Source: Aliterella atlantica CENA595 (GTDB taxonomy: Bacteria > Cyanobacteriota > Cyanobacteriia > Cyanobacteriales > Chroococcidiopsidaceae). From it: DNA of 64,000 nucleotides. The notes under the pieces were generated by a model. The model had not been told where the DNA came from. It did not search any database and saw only the letters and a program-made list of their open reading frames with translations. A program made the position numbers and the translations under genes. Below are positions 56,336-64,000 of the stretch, one piece after another; the stretch's first letter is position 1, and every line of letters begins with the position of its first letter. Where the stretch lies: contig NZ_JYON01000029.1 in NCBI RefSeq assembly GCF_000952155.1, forward strand, positions 1 to 64,000. The letters run 5' to 3'.

Positions 56336-59221
56336 ATGAATAACTCTTTGCATCCTCGTTCTCAATCGGCGATTGAGACCTCAAACAATTGGCACACGCT
56401 AGAGGCAGAAATTGTATTGGATTTGCTTGATAGCGATCGCCGAACTGGATTGAATCGTACCCAAGTTGACGATCGCATCATCAAATTTGGATTGAATGAA
56501 CTCAAAGAACAAGCAGGACGTAGTGTGGCGCGAATTTTGCTAGATCAGTTCGCCAACATTATGCTGATTATGTTGATTGCTGTTGCGATTGTTTCTTCTT
56601 TGCTAGGAGAAGCGAAAGACGCGATCGCAATTTTTAGCATTGTCGGCATCAATGGATTGCTGGGATACGTGCAAGAAAGCCGCGCCGAGAAAGCACTAGC
56701 TGCTCTCAAACAAATGGCAGTGCCAATGGTGCGAGTGTGCCGTCAAAGTACTGTACAGGAAATCCCAGGACGGGAACTCGTACCTGGCGATATTGTCTTG
56801 CTCGAAGCAGGAGGACAAGTTCCAGCAGATGGACGATTGTTAGAAGGAGCCAACTTGCGGGTGCGGGAGGCAGCACTCACCGGAGAAGCGCAACCCGTTA
56901 GCAAAAATGCCACTGTGGTTCTGGATGCAGATGTACCTTTGGGCGATCGTGCCAATTTGATGTTTCAAGGCACAGAAGTGCTTCAAGGTCGCGGCGTTAT
57001 GGTTGTTACGGCGACCGGAATGAATACTGAACTCGGTCGAGTTGCTGCACTGCTTCAAGGCGTTGAAAATGAACCCACTCCGCTACAACGACGCATGAGC
57101 TTGTTAGGGAACGTACTGGTAAGTGGGGCATTAATTTTGGTCGCGATCGTAGTTCTTTTGTCAGTAACAAACGCGCCGGATGGCTGGAGCCGTTTGTTAG
57201 CAGGAGATTTCACGCCACTACAAGAGCCGCTACAGGTTTCTTTGAGCATGGCAGTAGCAGTTGTTCCAGAAGGACTGCCAGCGGTGATTACAGTGACGTT
57301 GGCGATGGGGACACAACGAATGGTGAGACGTAATGCTTTGATTCGTAGGCTACCTGCAGTCGAAACTTTGGGTTCAGTTACGACAATTTGTTCTGACAAA
57401 ACGGGGACGCTCACCCAAAACAAAATGGTCGCTCAAGTAGTGCGTACGGCTGAAACCGTTTACACAGTAACAGGACAGGGCTATGTGCCAGAGGGGAACT
57501 TTCTCATTGGCGAACACCCCCAAGATCCCGAAGCCAATCCAGAACTCTATACCCTCTTGTTAGCTGGCGCGGTTTGCAATGATGCCGTTCTTAAATGTGA
57601 GTCTGGAAATCATTGGACGATTGTGGGCGATCCAACCGAAGGGGCATTGTTGACCTTGGCAGGCAAAGCTCAGTTATACAAACCGCAATTAGAGCCACAT
57701 CTGCCTCGCGTGAGTGAGTTTCCTTTCTCTTCGGAACGCAAGCGCATGAGTGTGATTTGTCGCATCAATGATTCTGGGTTAAAGACTGACTGGCATTCTT
57801 TCCTGAACGCGGCAGCCAATAGCATGAAATCGCTGAATTCCTATGTAATGTTTACCAAAGGGTCGCCAGAAATAGTTCTCGCTCGTTGTAATCGAGTGCA
57901 GATCGAACAGTCTACTGTACCACTAACCGACAAGCAACGCACCCAAATTCTGCAACAAAACGAGAACCTAGCACAGCGAGGCATTCGCGTTCTGGGGTTT
58001 GCCGTTCGAGATCTTGCCTCTGTGCCACCTGAAGACAGTGACGATCGCATCGAGCAAGAATTAGTTTGGTTAGGACTGGTGGGGATGCTAGATGCTCCTA
58101 GACTTGAAGTTCGTCCAGCCGTTGATATGTGCCGTCAGGCGGGAATTCGTCCTATCATGATTACCGGCGATCATCAACTCACCGCAGTTGCGATCGCGGC
58201 GGAGCTTGGTATTGTTCCCTCGATCGAGACGACAGCATTGAGCGGTCAAGACATAGAGAAAGTCTCTCAACCCGATCTAGAAACGTTAGTAAAAAACATT
58301 AGCGTCTATGCTCGCGTTGCACCTGAACACAAGCTCAAAATTGTGCAAGCCCTTCAGAAAAATGGTGAATTTGTTGCCATGACTGGAGATGGCGTGAATG
58401 ATGCTCCAGCAATCAAACAAGCGGATATTGGAATTGCGATGGGCATCACTGGAACGGATGTGAGCAAAGAAGCGAGTGATATGGTATTACTCGATGATAA
58501 TTTTGCCACGATTGTTGCTGCAACGGAAGAAGGTCGAGTCGTTTACACTAACATTCGTCGCTTTATCAAGTACATTTTGGGGTCTAACATCGGTGAAGCG
58601 ATCGCGATCGCCGCAACGCCAATTTTGCTTACAGGTGCATCGGTTCCGCTCACGCCGCTCCAAATTTTGTGGATGAACTTAGTCACCGATGGTTTACCTG
58701 CGCTAGCTTTGGCGGTAGAACCTCCTGAACCAGATGTAATGTACCGCCCCCCGTTTAATCCACAAGAGAGTATCTTTGCACGCGGATTAGGGAATTACAT
58801 TTTACGTATTGGATTAGTCTTAGCGATTACAGTAATATTCATGATGCTAATCGTGTTTCCATATCGCGCTCAATTTGGAACTAATCCCGATGCTTGGAAA
58901 ACAATGGTATTTACAACGCTATGTCTTTCACAAATGGGTCATGCTCTAGCTGTTCGTTCTCAAACTCAACTTACAATGGAGATGAATCTATTTTCAAATC
59001 CTTATGTATTGCTTTCAGTAATCGCAACTACTTTATTACAGTTGGCATTAGTTTATGTCGAACCATTGCGAGTCTTTTTTGGAACTTATTGGCTATCACC
59101 CTTACAACTGGCGATTTGCTTTGGGTTTAGCGCCTTAGTTTTCATCTGGATTGAAGGCGAAAAGTTACTTCTGCGATGGGTGCAGTCTCGTCAACAGCGA
59201 TCGATTACTCCTGCCCGTTAA
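56336..59221 (+). CDS. P-type cation ATPase, calcium-type (PacL-like)
   Basis: 961 residues. Phosphorylation motif DKTGT at Asp354 ([14 protein letters not shown]), actuator [13 protein letters not shown] in M4 ([17 protein letters not shown]) and the M6 site [25 protein letters not shown]. These fit the P2A calcium class (SERCA, PacL); PEGLP is the calcium-type motif. It exports calcium or a similar cation across the cytoplasmic membrane with ATP. The next gene overlaps its 3' region in another frame, but its real start is just past the stop. Confidence 0.95.
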   Translation: MNNSLHPRSQSAIETSNNWHTLEAEIVLDLLDSDRRTGLNRTQVDDRIIKFGLNELKEQAGRSVARILLDQFANIMLIMLIAVAIVSSLLGEAKDAIAIFSIVGINGLLGYVQESRAEKALAALKQMAVPMVRVCRQSTVQEIPGRELVPGDIVLLEAGGQVPADGRLLEGANLRVREAALTGEAQPVSKNATVVLDADVPLGDRANLMFQGTEVLQGRGVMVVTATGMNTELGRVAALLQGVENEPTPLQRRMSLLGNVLVSGALILVAIVVLLSVTNAPDGWSRLLAGDFTPLQEPLQVSLSMAVAVVPEGLPAVITVTLAMGTQRMVRRNALIRRLPAVETLGSVTTICSDKTGTLTQNKMVAQVVRTAETVYTVTGQGYVPEGNFLIGEHPQDPEANPELYTLLLAGAVCNDAVLKCESGNHWTIVGDPTEGALLTLAGKAQLYKPQLEPHLPRVSEFPFSSERKRMSVICRINDSGLKTDWHSFLNAAANSMKSLNSYVMFTKGSPEIVLARCNRVQIEQSTVPLTDKQRTQILQQNENLAQRGIRVLGFAVRDLASVPPEDSDDRIEQELVWLGLVGMLDAPRLEVRPAVDMCRQAGIRPIMITGDHQLTAVAIAAELGIVPSIETTALSGQDIEKVSQPDLETLVKNISVYARVAPEHKLKIVQALQKNGEFVAMTGDGVNDAPAIKQADIGIAMGITGTDVSKEASDMVLLDDNFATIVAATEEGRVVYTNIRRFIKYILGSNIGEAIAIAATPILLTGASVPLTPLQILWMNLVTDGLPALALAVEPPEPDVMYRPPFNPQESIFARGLGNYILRIGLVLAITVIFMMLIVFPYRAQFGTNPDAWKTMVFTTLCLSQMGHALAVRSQTQLTMEMNLFSNPYVLLSVIATTLLQLALVYVEPLRVFFGTYWLSPLQLAICFGFSALVFIWIEGEKLLLRWVQSRQQRSITPAR

Positions 59222-59244
59222 TTTCTGCTGTCTCACTCACGAGC

Positions 59245-59847
59245 ATGACTCCAGCCAAACAACTCCAAACCTCAAAAATTCTGTGCGATCTTCTCAACCA
59301 GCACGAAGGTGATGAAATCCGGCTCAGAGATTTGCTGCACCATATGGGCGATCGCGCTTTCGGTCCAATGCTTTTGATTTGCGCCTTGCCCGAAGTTTTA
59401 CCATTACCCGTTGCGGGTGTTTCTGCTATCATTGGCATCCCCTTAATGCTTGTTTCTGCTCAGTTAGCGATTGGATTGCGTCGCCCTTGGTTGCCGCCCT
59501 GGGTTGCTAATCGCTCATTTAAGCGCACTCAATTCGAGCGGCTTGTCCGCCGAACGCTCCGATATCTTGAAAAACTAGAGCATCTTCTCAAACCCCGATG
59601 GCGATTTCTCACAACACCTATAATCGAACGGTTTATTGGGTTGCTCTTGTTGGTGCTGGCGATCGTCATTACGTTACCTATTCCCTTTGGCAATATTCTG
59701 CCTGCGATCGCAATAGCGATCGTCAGTCTCGGCATGATTGAGAAAGATGGATTAGCGATCGCGATCGGTGGAATTGGTGCAGTTGTGATTTTGGCGTTTA
59801 TGACAAGTGCAATTCTGCTTGTCTTACCTATGTTTAACGTGTTGTAA
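59245..59847 (+). CDS. ExoD family membrane protein
   Basis: 200 residues from ATG 59245 (MTPAKQLQTS). The pattern LLHHMGDRAFGPMLLICALPEVLPLPVAGVSAIIGIPLMLVSAQLAIG and RRPWLPPW matches ExoD (exopolysaccharide synthesis). Four or five membrane helices. ExoD is tied to polysaccharide production and alkaline tolerance in rhizobia. The upstream neighbour is the calcium-type ATPase. Confidence 0.9.
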   Translation: MTPAKQLQTSKILCDLLNQHEGDEIRLRDLLHHMGDRAFGPMLLICALPEVLPLPVAGVSAIIGIPLMLVSAQLAIGLRRPWLPPWVANRSFKRTQFERLVRRTLRYLEKLEHLLKPRWRFLTTPIIERFIGLLLLVLAIVITLPIPFGNILPAIAIAIVSLGMIEKDGLAIAIGGIGAVVILAFMTSAILLVLPMFNVL

Positions 59848-59937
59848 CTGACTTTTCATTTTGGGAATTGTTCAAAAAATCGTTATTTAAATTACATACG
59901 GCTCCATCTATCCTCACAACAAGCGACGTGAAAGACA

Positions 59938-60456
59938 ATGAAACGGATAGCGCCCTCAGCAAAACTATTGACACGCAAATTTTGGCGATTCAATTTCGCA
60001 AAACTGGCATTGTTAGCAGCCATCTTCATTTTGGGTAGCGGTGCTGGAATTGCCATTACCTCAACCATCACATTCCACCCAGCCAATGTCGCATCCCGTG
60101 AATTCATCGATATCAGCGCCCCAAATCCAGAAATTTGTGCCCAGTATGGAGCAAGTGCAATGGTGATAGATGCCCGCTTCTTTGTCACCATGAATCCCTT
60201 TCACGTCTTTGTATCGCAGTCCAATCTCAAGCCTGGGTGCGTCTTACGGATGGGAAACTGGCAGATTTTAGAGCAACGTAGATTAATTACAGCAGACCAA
60301 GTGCGTGATTGTCGAAACAGTATGAACACATTTGGCTTTATTGGTGAGTTAGAAAATTCACCCGATATTCGCTGTGTTTACCAAAATGACAATTCTCAAA
60401 ACCTCTTTCTGAACCAGCCAGGATTGCCACCTCCACCAAGTACAGAAAATTTCTAA
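59938..60456 (+). CDS. DUF3172 family protein
   Basis: 172 residues. A basic start, one transmembrane helix (about 22-46), then a conserved soluble domain: NPFHVFVSQSNLKPGCVLRMGNWQILEQRRLITADQVRDCRNSMNTFGFIGELENSPDIRCVYQNDNSQNLFL. This pattern fits cyanobacterial DUF3172. Function unknown. It sits 90 bases past ExoD on the same strand. Confidence 0.82.
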   Translation: MKRIAPSAKLLTRKFWRFNFAKLALLAAIFILGSGAGIAITSTITFHPANVASREFIDISAPNPEICAQYGASAMVIDARFFVTMNPFHVFVSQSNLKPGCVLRMGNWQILEQRRLITADQVRDCRNSMNTFGFIGELENSPDIRCVYQNDNSQNLFLNQPGLPPPPSTENF

Positions 60457-60520
60457 ATTGAATTACGATACGCATGAAAAAATCTTAGCCGATCGCATTG
60501 AGCTAGAAGACAACGAGTAA

Positions 60521-60640
60521 ATTTTGCAATCACTCCAAGTTGGCGCACTGGGATATCTACTCAAACGAACGCCTGCACCAGAGATTGCAATGTCGCTAAC
60601 AGATAACCCCGATCGCGCTAAGAACGACGAGCGTAAGTAA
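60521..60640 (+). pseudogene. Remnant of a NarL-type response-regulator receiver domain
   Basis: Open frame from 60521 (no start) reading ILQSLQVGALGYLLKRTPAPEIAM, then stop at 60640. The ILQSLQ-x-GALGYLLKRTP-x-E pattern is the C-terminal alpha4-beta5 part of a NarL/FixJ receiver, including the conserved lysine and proline after GYLLKRTP. An upstream piece in the same frame (NYDTHEKILAD..) before a stop may be the remainder. Overlaps the end of the TRAP-binding-protein gene in its last 23 bases. Confidence 0.65.
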
Positions 60641-61757
60641 ACGGTAGGCTTCTTGCGGTCAAAAAGCTTTGCTCGGTCATCTGACTCCACGGCATTAAGA
60701 TTTGACGAGTAAAGAGAAATGAATCGATCGTGCGTTTCATCAGGTCATCTGCGCGCGATCGCATTTCTGCAATGACTTCACCTGATGCACTGCCTAATGC
60801 TTTCATCACATCCACTGGTAGCTGTCGAACCTGAATTTTGTAATCGTTGGTCAATCTCTGAAGTGCCCTTGCATTTCCAGCGTTGGCTTCTGCTAAACCC
60901 TGGTCATGTTCAGCTTGAGCAGCGATCGCAATAATTTGCTGAAGGTCGGACGGCAACGCCTCATACCGCGCTCGATTCACTACTAACTCAACCAAGCCAG
61001 ACGGTTGATTATACGAAGGAAAATAGTAATAGCGGGCGAGTTCCTGCAAACCATAATGCAGATCGACCAGGGGACCGACAAGCTCAAACCCGTCCAATTT
61101 TTTTGCCTGCATCGCTTGACGAATTTCAGGGATTCTCATCGTCACTGGCTTAACGCCCAACTGAGATAAGACATCGGCAGCGACCCCCGTTGTCCGAAAT
61201 CGAACGCCCCGTAAATCATCCAAGCTATTAATTTCATTGCGGAACCATCCAAAAGACTGTGCTCCTAATGAACCTGCTGGAAAGGCTCTTACCCCAAAGG
61301 GAGCGTAAGCAGCGTCCCACAACTCCTGTCCGCCAAAATAGTAGAGCCATGCACTCATCTCATTCTGAGTGAATCCATAGGGAACGACAAAGAAAAACTC
61401 TAACACTGGGGATTGAGTGCGCCAATCGTATGCCAGACTGCGGCTCATTTCCACAGTGCCATCGCTAACTACTTTCAATGTCTCAGGAAAAGGAACAACG
61501 GCATTCGGTGGCAGTACCTCAATTGTTAAACGCCCTTGACTCATCGCTGCAATGCGATTAGCGAGTCGCTGTCCGGCAGCAAGTTGATCGGGAAAGGTTT
61601 CATCCCAACGCGACACCATCCGCCAGCGAAACTGTTCTGACTGAGCATTTGCAGGCTGCTCTGTCCTGCTTACAGCGTTCACAGCGATCGCTGCTGTTGT
61701 AGAAGCCGCTGCCCCTAGCAAAAAATTGCGACGCTGAAATAAGCGATTGCGATTCAT
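60618..61757 (-). CDS. TRAP-type transporter substrate-binding protein (DctP/TakP-like), orphan
   Basis: 379 residues. A Tat-like signal with RRNFLLGAAA (twin Arg followed by N-F-L-L), then a DctP-fold protein: RMVSRWDETFPDQLAAGQRLANRI, LRGVRFRTTGVAADVLSQLGVKPVTM, with the conserved Arg of the acid-binding site probable in GVRFRT. The membrane partners DctQ and DctM are not in the window. The ligand is likely an organic acid. Confidence 0.9.
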   Translation of the reverse strand: MNRNRLFQRRNFLLGAAASTTAAIAVNAVSRTEQPANAQSEQFRWRMVSRWDETFPDQLAAGQRLANRIAAMSQGRLTIEVLPPNAVVPFPETLKVVSDGTVEMSRSLAYDWRTQSPVLEFFFVVPYGFTQNEMSAWLYYFGGQELWDAAYAPFGVRAFPAGSLGAQSFGWFRNEINSLDDLRGVRFRTTGVAADVLSQLGVKPVTMRIPEIRQAMQAKKLDGFELVGPLVDLHYGLQELARYYYFPSYNQPSGLVELVVNRARYEALPSDLQQIIAIAAQAEHDQGLAEANAGNARALQRLTNDYKIQVRQLPVDVMKALGSASGEVIAEMRSRADDLMKRTIDSFLFTRQILMPWSQMTEQSFLTARSLPFTYARRS

Positions 61758-61849
61758 ATTTTATATTTCCTAGTAATTAAAAACGAAATTGGGATGCAGA
61801 AAGTAACAAAAGCCAGCGGAGTGACTCAAAATCATGTAGCAGTTCTTGC

Positions 61850-61879
61850 ACATTGTTAACGGACACATTGTTAACGGAC
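61850..61879. repeat. Direct repeat, 15 bp x 2
   Basis: ACATTGTTAACGGAC occurs twice in tandem (61850-61864 and 61865-61879). Lies in the gap between the TRAP binding protein and the first beta-propeller gene. Might be a small duplication or a regulatory direct repeat. Confidence 0.85.
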
Positions 61880-61937
61880 TTACTCAGCAATCGAATCAGG
61901 AATCTGTAGCTTCTTCTGATGAAATCGATGTTTTCTC

Positions 61938-63293
61938 CTATGGAACTAACACCATTGAGTGTGCGCCGCGCGTCACCGGAACAGAGTAACGAGTTTGAAC
62001 TAGCTTTGGATGTGGATTGAGCGGATCGGTTGCAATCCGCCAAAAGTCAATCGAGCCGCCCTGTTTGCGATCGTCAAAATGGTCATAGTTCACGACTGCA
62101 AGATATTGACTCGAAGCATCAAATGCAGCTGCTTCGGGCAAAATGCCATCATAGGGATACTCAGCGACATGGTTTAGCTGTCCGGTTTGTGGATCGAGTG
62201 TGATTAAACTGAGGGTCGAAAACCAGGTGATGCGTCGATCGTCGTAGGGAAGATAGCTTCGCTCTAGATTAGTGGTTACAACAAAACGACCATTCGGACT
62301 AATTGCAATTCCTTCTGGACTTACACCAGTCATCGCTCTTGACACCAGTGCATGACGGGGTGAGCCATCGGCTTGTTTTCCTGCTGATAAACGGATGCTA
62401 TTCACACTACCGCGCGGAGCTTCCGTCCATAGCCCCTCGACATCGGGACCCCAAAAGAGGTTATTCACGATCAAATGCCGACCATCTGGAGTAAACCGAG
62501 CCATGTAAGGCGCTTTCTCAATCTGCACGACATTGCCCCAGGGTTGCAGTTCGATCGTATTTCTTTGCCGCCCAACTCGAACAAACTCGACCGTTGCTGC
62601 ATTTTCGTTGACCAATGCAAGCACATCTTCTTTCGGATGCCATTCCGCATGAATTAGCCGCTGTCCTTGAGGCAAGCGAGGTACAGTTGGATAAACAGGT
62701 TGCCCTAGTCGTCCATTGCTAAAGGGGATGATTGCAAGCGGTGTCTTTGTTCCTGCACCTTGAGGATTGAATGCGATCGCAACCGAGGCTCCATCCCGAC
62801 TGATGCTCACTGAGTCCGGACGTTCGGCAACTGTTACTTCTTGTACCCGTCGCGGGCGAGTCGGATCGCTCAAGTCAAATACTAAAATGCGATCGCCGTG
62901 TCGCAGATCGGAAAACCGCTGATTTTGCCAGTCGCCATCGGGTCGTGGTCTGAAGGTTTCGACAACGATCGCAAACCGACCATCGGGCGTAACTGCAACC
63001 GCAACAGGTGGACCCGCAACCGAGTTACTTGCCTCTGTTTCGTAAGCTCTCAAGTCCCGAACGTGCCGCCCTCCCAGGGGAATCACGCTCAAGGCATCTC
63101 GTCCTTCTCTGGGTCCGAGTTGACCATTTACATACGCGGATGCCAGCATATCTGCATCTGAAATCGAAACGAGATAACGTCCCTGAAAGGTCATCGGTGC
63201 GGCTCGATCGAGCGTTTGAGCGATCGCTTCAGATGGTATGAGCATCATTGCTAGTCCGAATGCCAATAGTTTCTCGATCGTGAACTGAGTCAT
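61938..63293 (-). CDS. Secreted beta-propeller protein (YncE/lactonase-like), copy 1
   Basis: 451 residues. Signal peptide (about 8-26, ..PSEAIAQT). Repeated propeller blades contain PDGRFAIV, RPDSVSISRDGASVAIAFN, GVSPEGIAISPNGRFVVTTNLERSYLPYDDRRITWFSTLSLITLDPQTGQLNHV. Similar to YncE-type or 6-phosphogluconolactonase-type beta propellers. The function is unknown. Next to a second copy on the same strand. Confidence 0.85.
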   Translation of the reverse strand: MTQFTIEKLLAFGLAMMLIPSEAIAQTLDRAAPMTFQGRYLVSISDADMLASAYVNGQLGPREGRDALSVIPLGGRHVRDLRAYETEASNSVAGPPVAVAVTPDGRFAIVVETFRPRPDGDWQNQRFSDLRHGDRILVFDLSDPTRPRRVQEVTVAERPDSVSISRDGASVAIAFNPQGAGTKTPLAIIPFSNGRLGQPVYPTVPRLPQGQRLIHAEWHPKEDVLALVNENAATVEFVRVGRQRNTIELQPWGNVVQIEKAPYMARFTPDGRHLIVNNLFWGPDVEGLWTEAPRGSVNSIRLSAGKQADGSPRHALVSRAMTGVSPEGIAISPNGRFVVTTNLERSYLPYDDRRITWFSTLSLITLDPQTGQLNHVAEYPYDGILPEAAAFDASSQYLAVVNYDHFDDRKQGGSIDFWRIATDPLNPHPKLVQTRYSVPVTRGAHSMVLVP

Positions 63294-63320
63294 CCTTGTT
63301 CTCCTAACTTGCGCGAAAAT

Positions 63321-64000
63321 TTATGGAATCAACATCAGTTGATGAACGCCCCGAACAACGCTTGCTTTGAAACCCGTTGGTTCTAGTCGCGGAGTCTCGC
63401 CTTGAATCACTCGAAAGAAATGGACTTTGCCCCGTCGTTCTGTTAAGTCAAAACCGATTGCGCTACTCACTGCTAAATTCTGTCCCTCTGCGTCAAACAC
63501 AATGCCTTGCGGCAAGATTTCTCCTTCCATTCGATATTCCCCTGCTGTCCGCAGTTGACCTGTTGCCGGATCGAGCGATGTTAAGGAAATCGAACTATAG
63601 GGAGTCAATCGTCGATCGTCCCAAGGAACATAGCTGCGAATCATATTCGGTGTCGCGATTAACCGTCCGTCTCGGCTCATTGCTAATCCTTCTGGACTAA
63701 TGCCTGTTTGCACTGTCGAAACGACTCGATGCTGCGGACTGTTCCCATCAGCCACAAATTGAATTGAAGTGAGACTTCCAGGCGGCGCACCCACAAAGAA
63801 ACCGTCAACATCCTGACCCCAGTGAACGCTGTTCGTGACGAAAAATTGACCGTTCGGGGTAAAGTATCCACTCACTGGAAATTGCCCTACCTGAACAGGT
63901 TGTCCCCACGGCTGAATTTGATAGCGACCATTGTTCGCGCGATCGACTCGATAAAACGCGATCGCATTTTGATTCGTCAGTACCACTGCGAAAAAGCGCC
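63321..64000 (-). CDS. Beta-propeller protein, copy 2, N-terminus outside the window
   Basis: Partial, about 226 residues visible; the frame continues past the right edge. It matches copy 1 block for block: HWGQDVDGFFVGAPPGSLTSIQF with FWGPDVEGLWTEAPRGSVNSIRL, GISPEGLAMSRDGRLIATPNMIRSYVPWDDRRLTPYSSISLTSLDPATGQL with the block quoted for copy 1, and the ends VVRGVHQLMLIP / VTRGAHSMVLVP. It is a tandem paralogue, 28 bases upstream of copy 1 on the same strand. Confidence 0.85.
   Translation of the reverse strand, partial: RFFAVVLTNQNAIAFYRVDRANNGRYQIQPWGQPVQVGQFPVSGYFTPNGQFFVTNSVHWGQDVDGFFVGAPPGSLTSIQFVADGNSPQHRVVSTVQTGISPEGLAMSRDGRLIATPNMIRSYVPWDDRRLTPYSSISLTSLDPATGQLRTAGEYRMEGEILPQGIVFDAEGQNLAVSSAIGFDLTERRGKVHFFRVIQGETPRLEPTGFKASVVRGVHQLMLIP

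Noticed and set aside
61777-62043. 88-codon reverse frame between TRAP-binding and propeller genes
   Set aside because: It overlaps the propeller's 3' end and contains the 15-bp direct repeat; possibly a decayed gene end, but I see no clear family.
1-64000. CRISPR array
   Set aside because: No set of 25-37 base direct repeats with regular unique spacers was seen; the repeats found are contiguous heptamers and the 42-bp coding repeat.

Overview
This window is chromosomal DNA from a cyanobacterium. The HIP1 octamer GCGATCGC recurs throughout, and there are cyanobacteria-typical genes: ycf35 (DUF1257) with its ferredoxin and DUF2997 partners, a Psb32-like TPM protein, DUF1802 and DUF3172 proteins, the pilB-pilT-pilC operon divergent from grpE-dnaK-dnaJ, and a phosphoketolase. 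The genus cannot be fixed from the sequence alone. Heptameric tandem repeats of the kind seen in Nostoc- and Chroococcidiopsis-like genomes are present.

Bases 1-13,000 hold mostly housekeeping and envelope genes: a truncated transposase-like start at the left edge, an M48 protease, a TetR regulator with a clear palindromic operator, a frameshifted amidase, dapB, a phosphoketolase, a CobH/CbiC-like protein whose catalytic histidine appears to be tyrosine, a TPM-domain protein, a rhomboid protease and small membrane proteins. From 13,300 to 23,000 come two overlapping tiny genes missed by length-based calling, tRNA-Phe(GAA), a zinc/manganese-type cluster (ABC permease, SmtB/ZiaR-like regulator, DUF34/NIF3-like protein), a UDP-GlcNAc 2-epimerase, and the ferredoxin-ycf35-DUF2997 operon.

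From 23,000 to 37,300 the pil operon (reverse strand) and the grpE-dnaK-dnaJ-tusA-rsgA run (forward strand) diverge. They are followed by grxC-gshB and, on the other strand, ftsQ and ftsZ with an unlisted 44-residue ribbon-helix-helix gene between them. From 37,300 to 49,000 are a ureidoglycolate-lyase-like gene, a protein made only of GspE-N/MshEN-type repeats, a second PilT-like ATPase with a 4 x 42 bp proline-rich repeat, a strong candidate for 6S RNA (about 188 nt with its own promoter), an active/inactive M16 peptidase pair, a metallophosphoesterase and a flavin disulfide reductase.

From about 48,900 to the right edge the content looks accessory: an OmpR-type two-component system, an ABC transporter of the SbmA/ABCD-like membrane class, a PepSY protein, an acyl-CoA/ACP synthetase, an exported protein, a calcium-type P-ATPase, an ExoD protein, a DUF3172 protein, a response-regulator remnant, an orphan TRAP-type binding protein with a Tat-like signal, and two tandem secreted beta-propellers. 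A 32-bp sequence recurs upstream of the ABC gene (twice) and the PepSY gene, and in weaker inverted form upstream of the response regulator. I read this as a probable binding site defining a small autoregulated envelope-stress regulon, and it is the most interesting signal I found. No CRISPR array, rRNA, complete insertion sequence or replication origin was seen.
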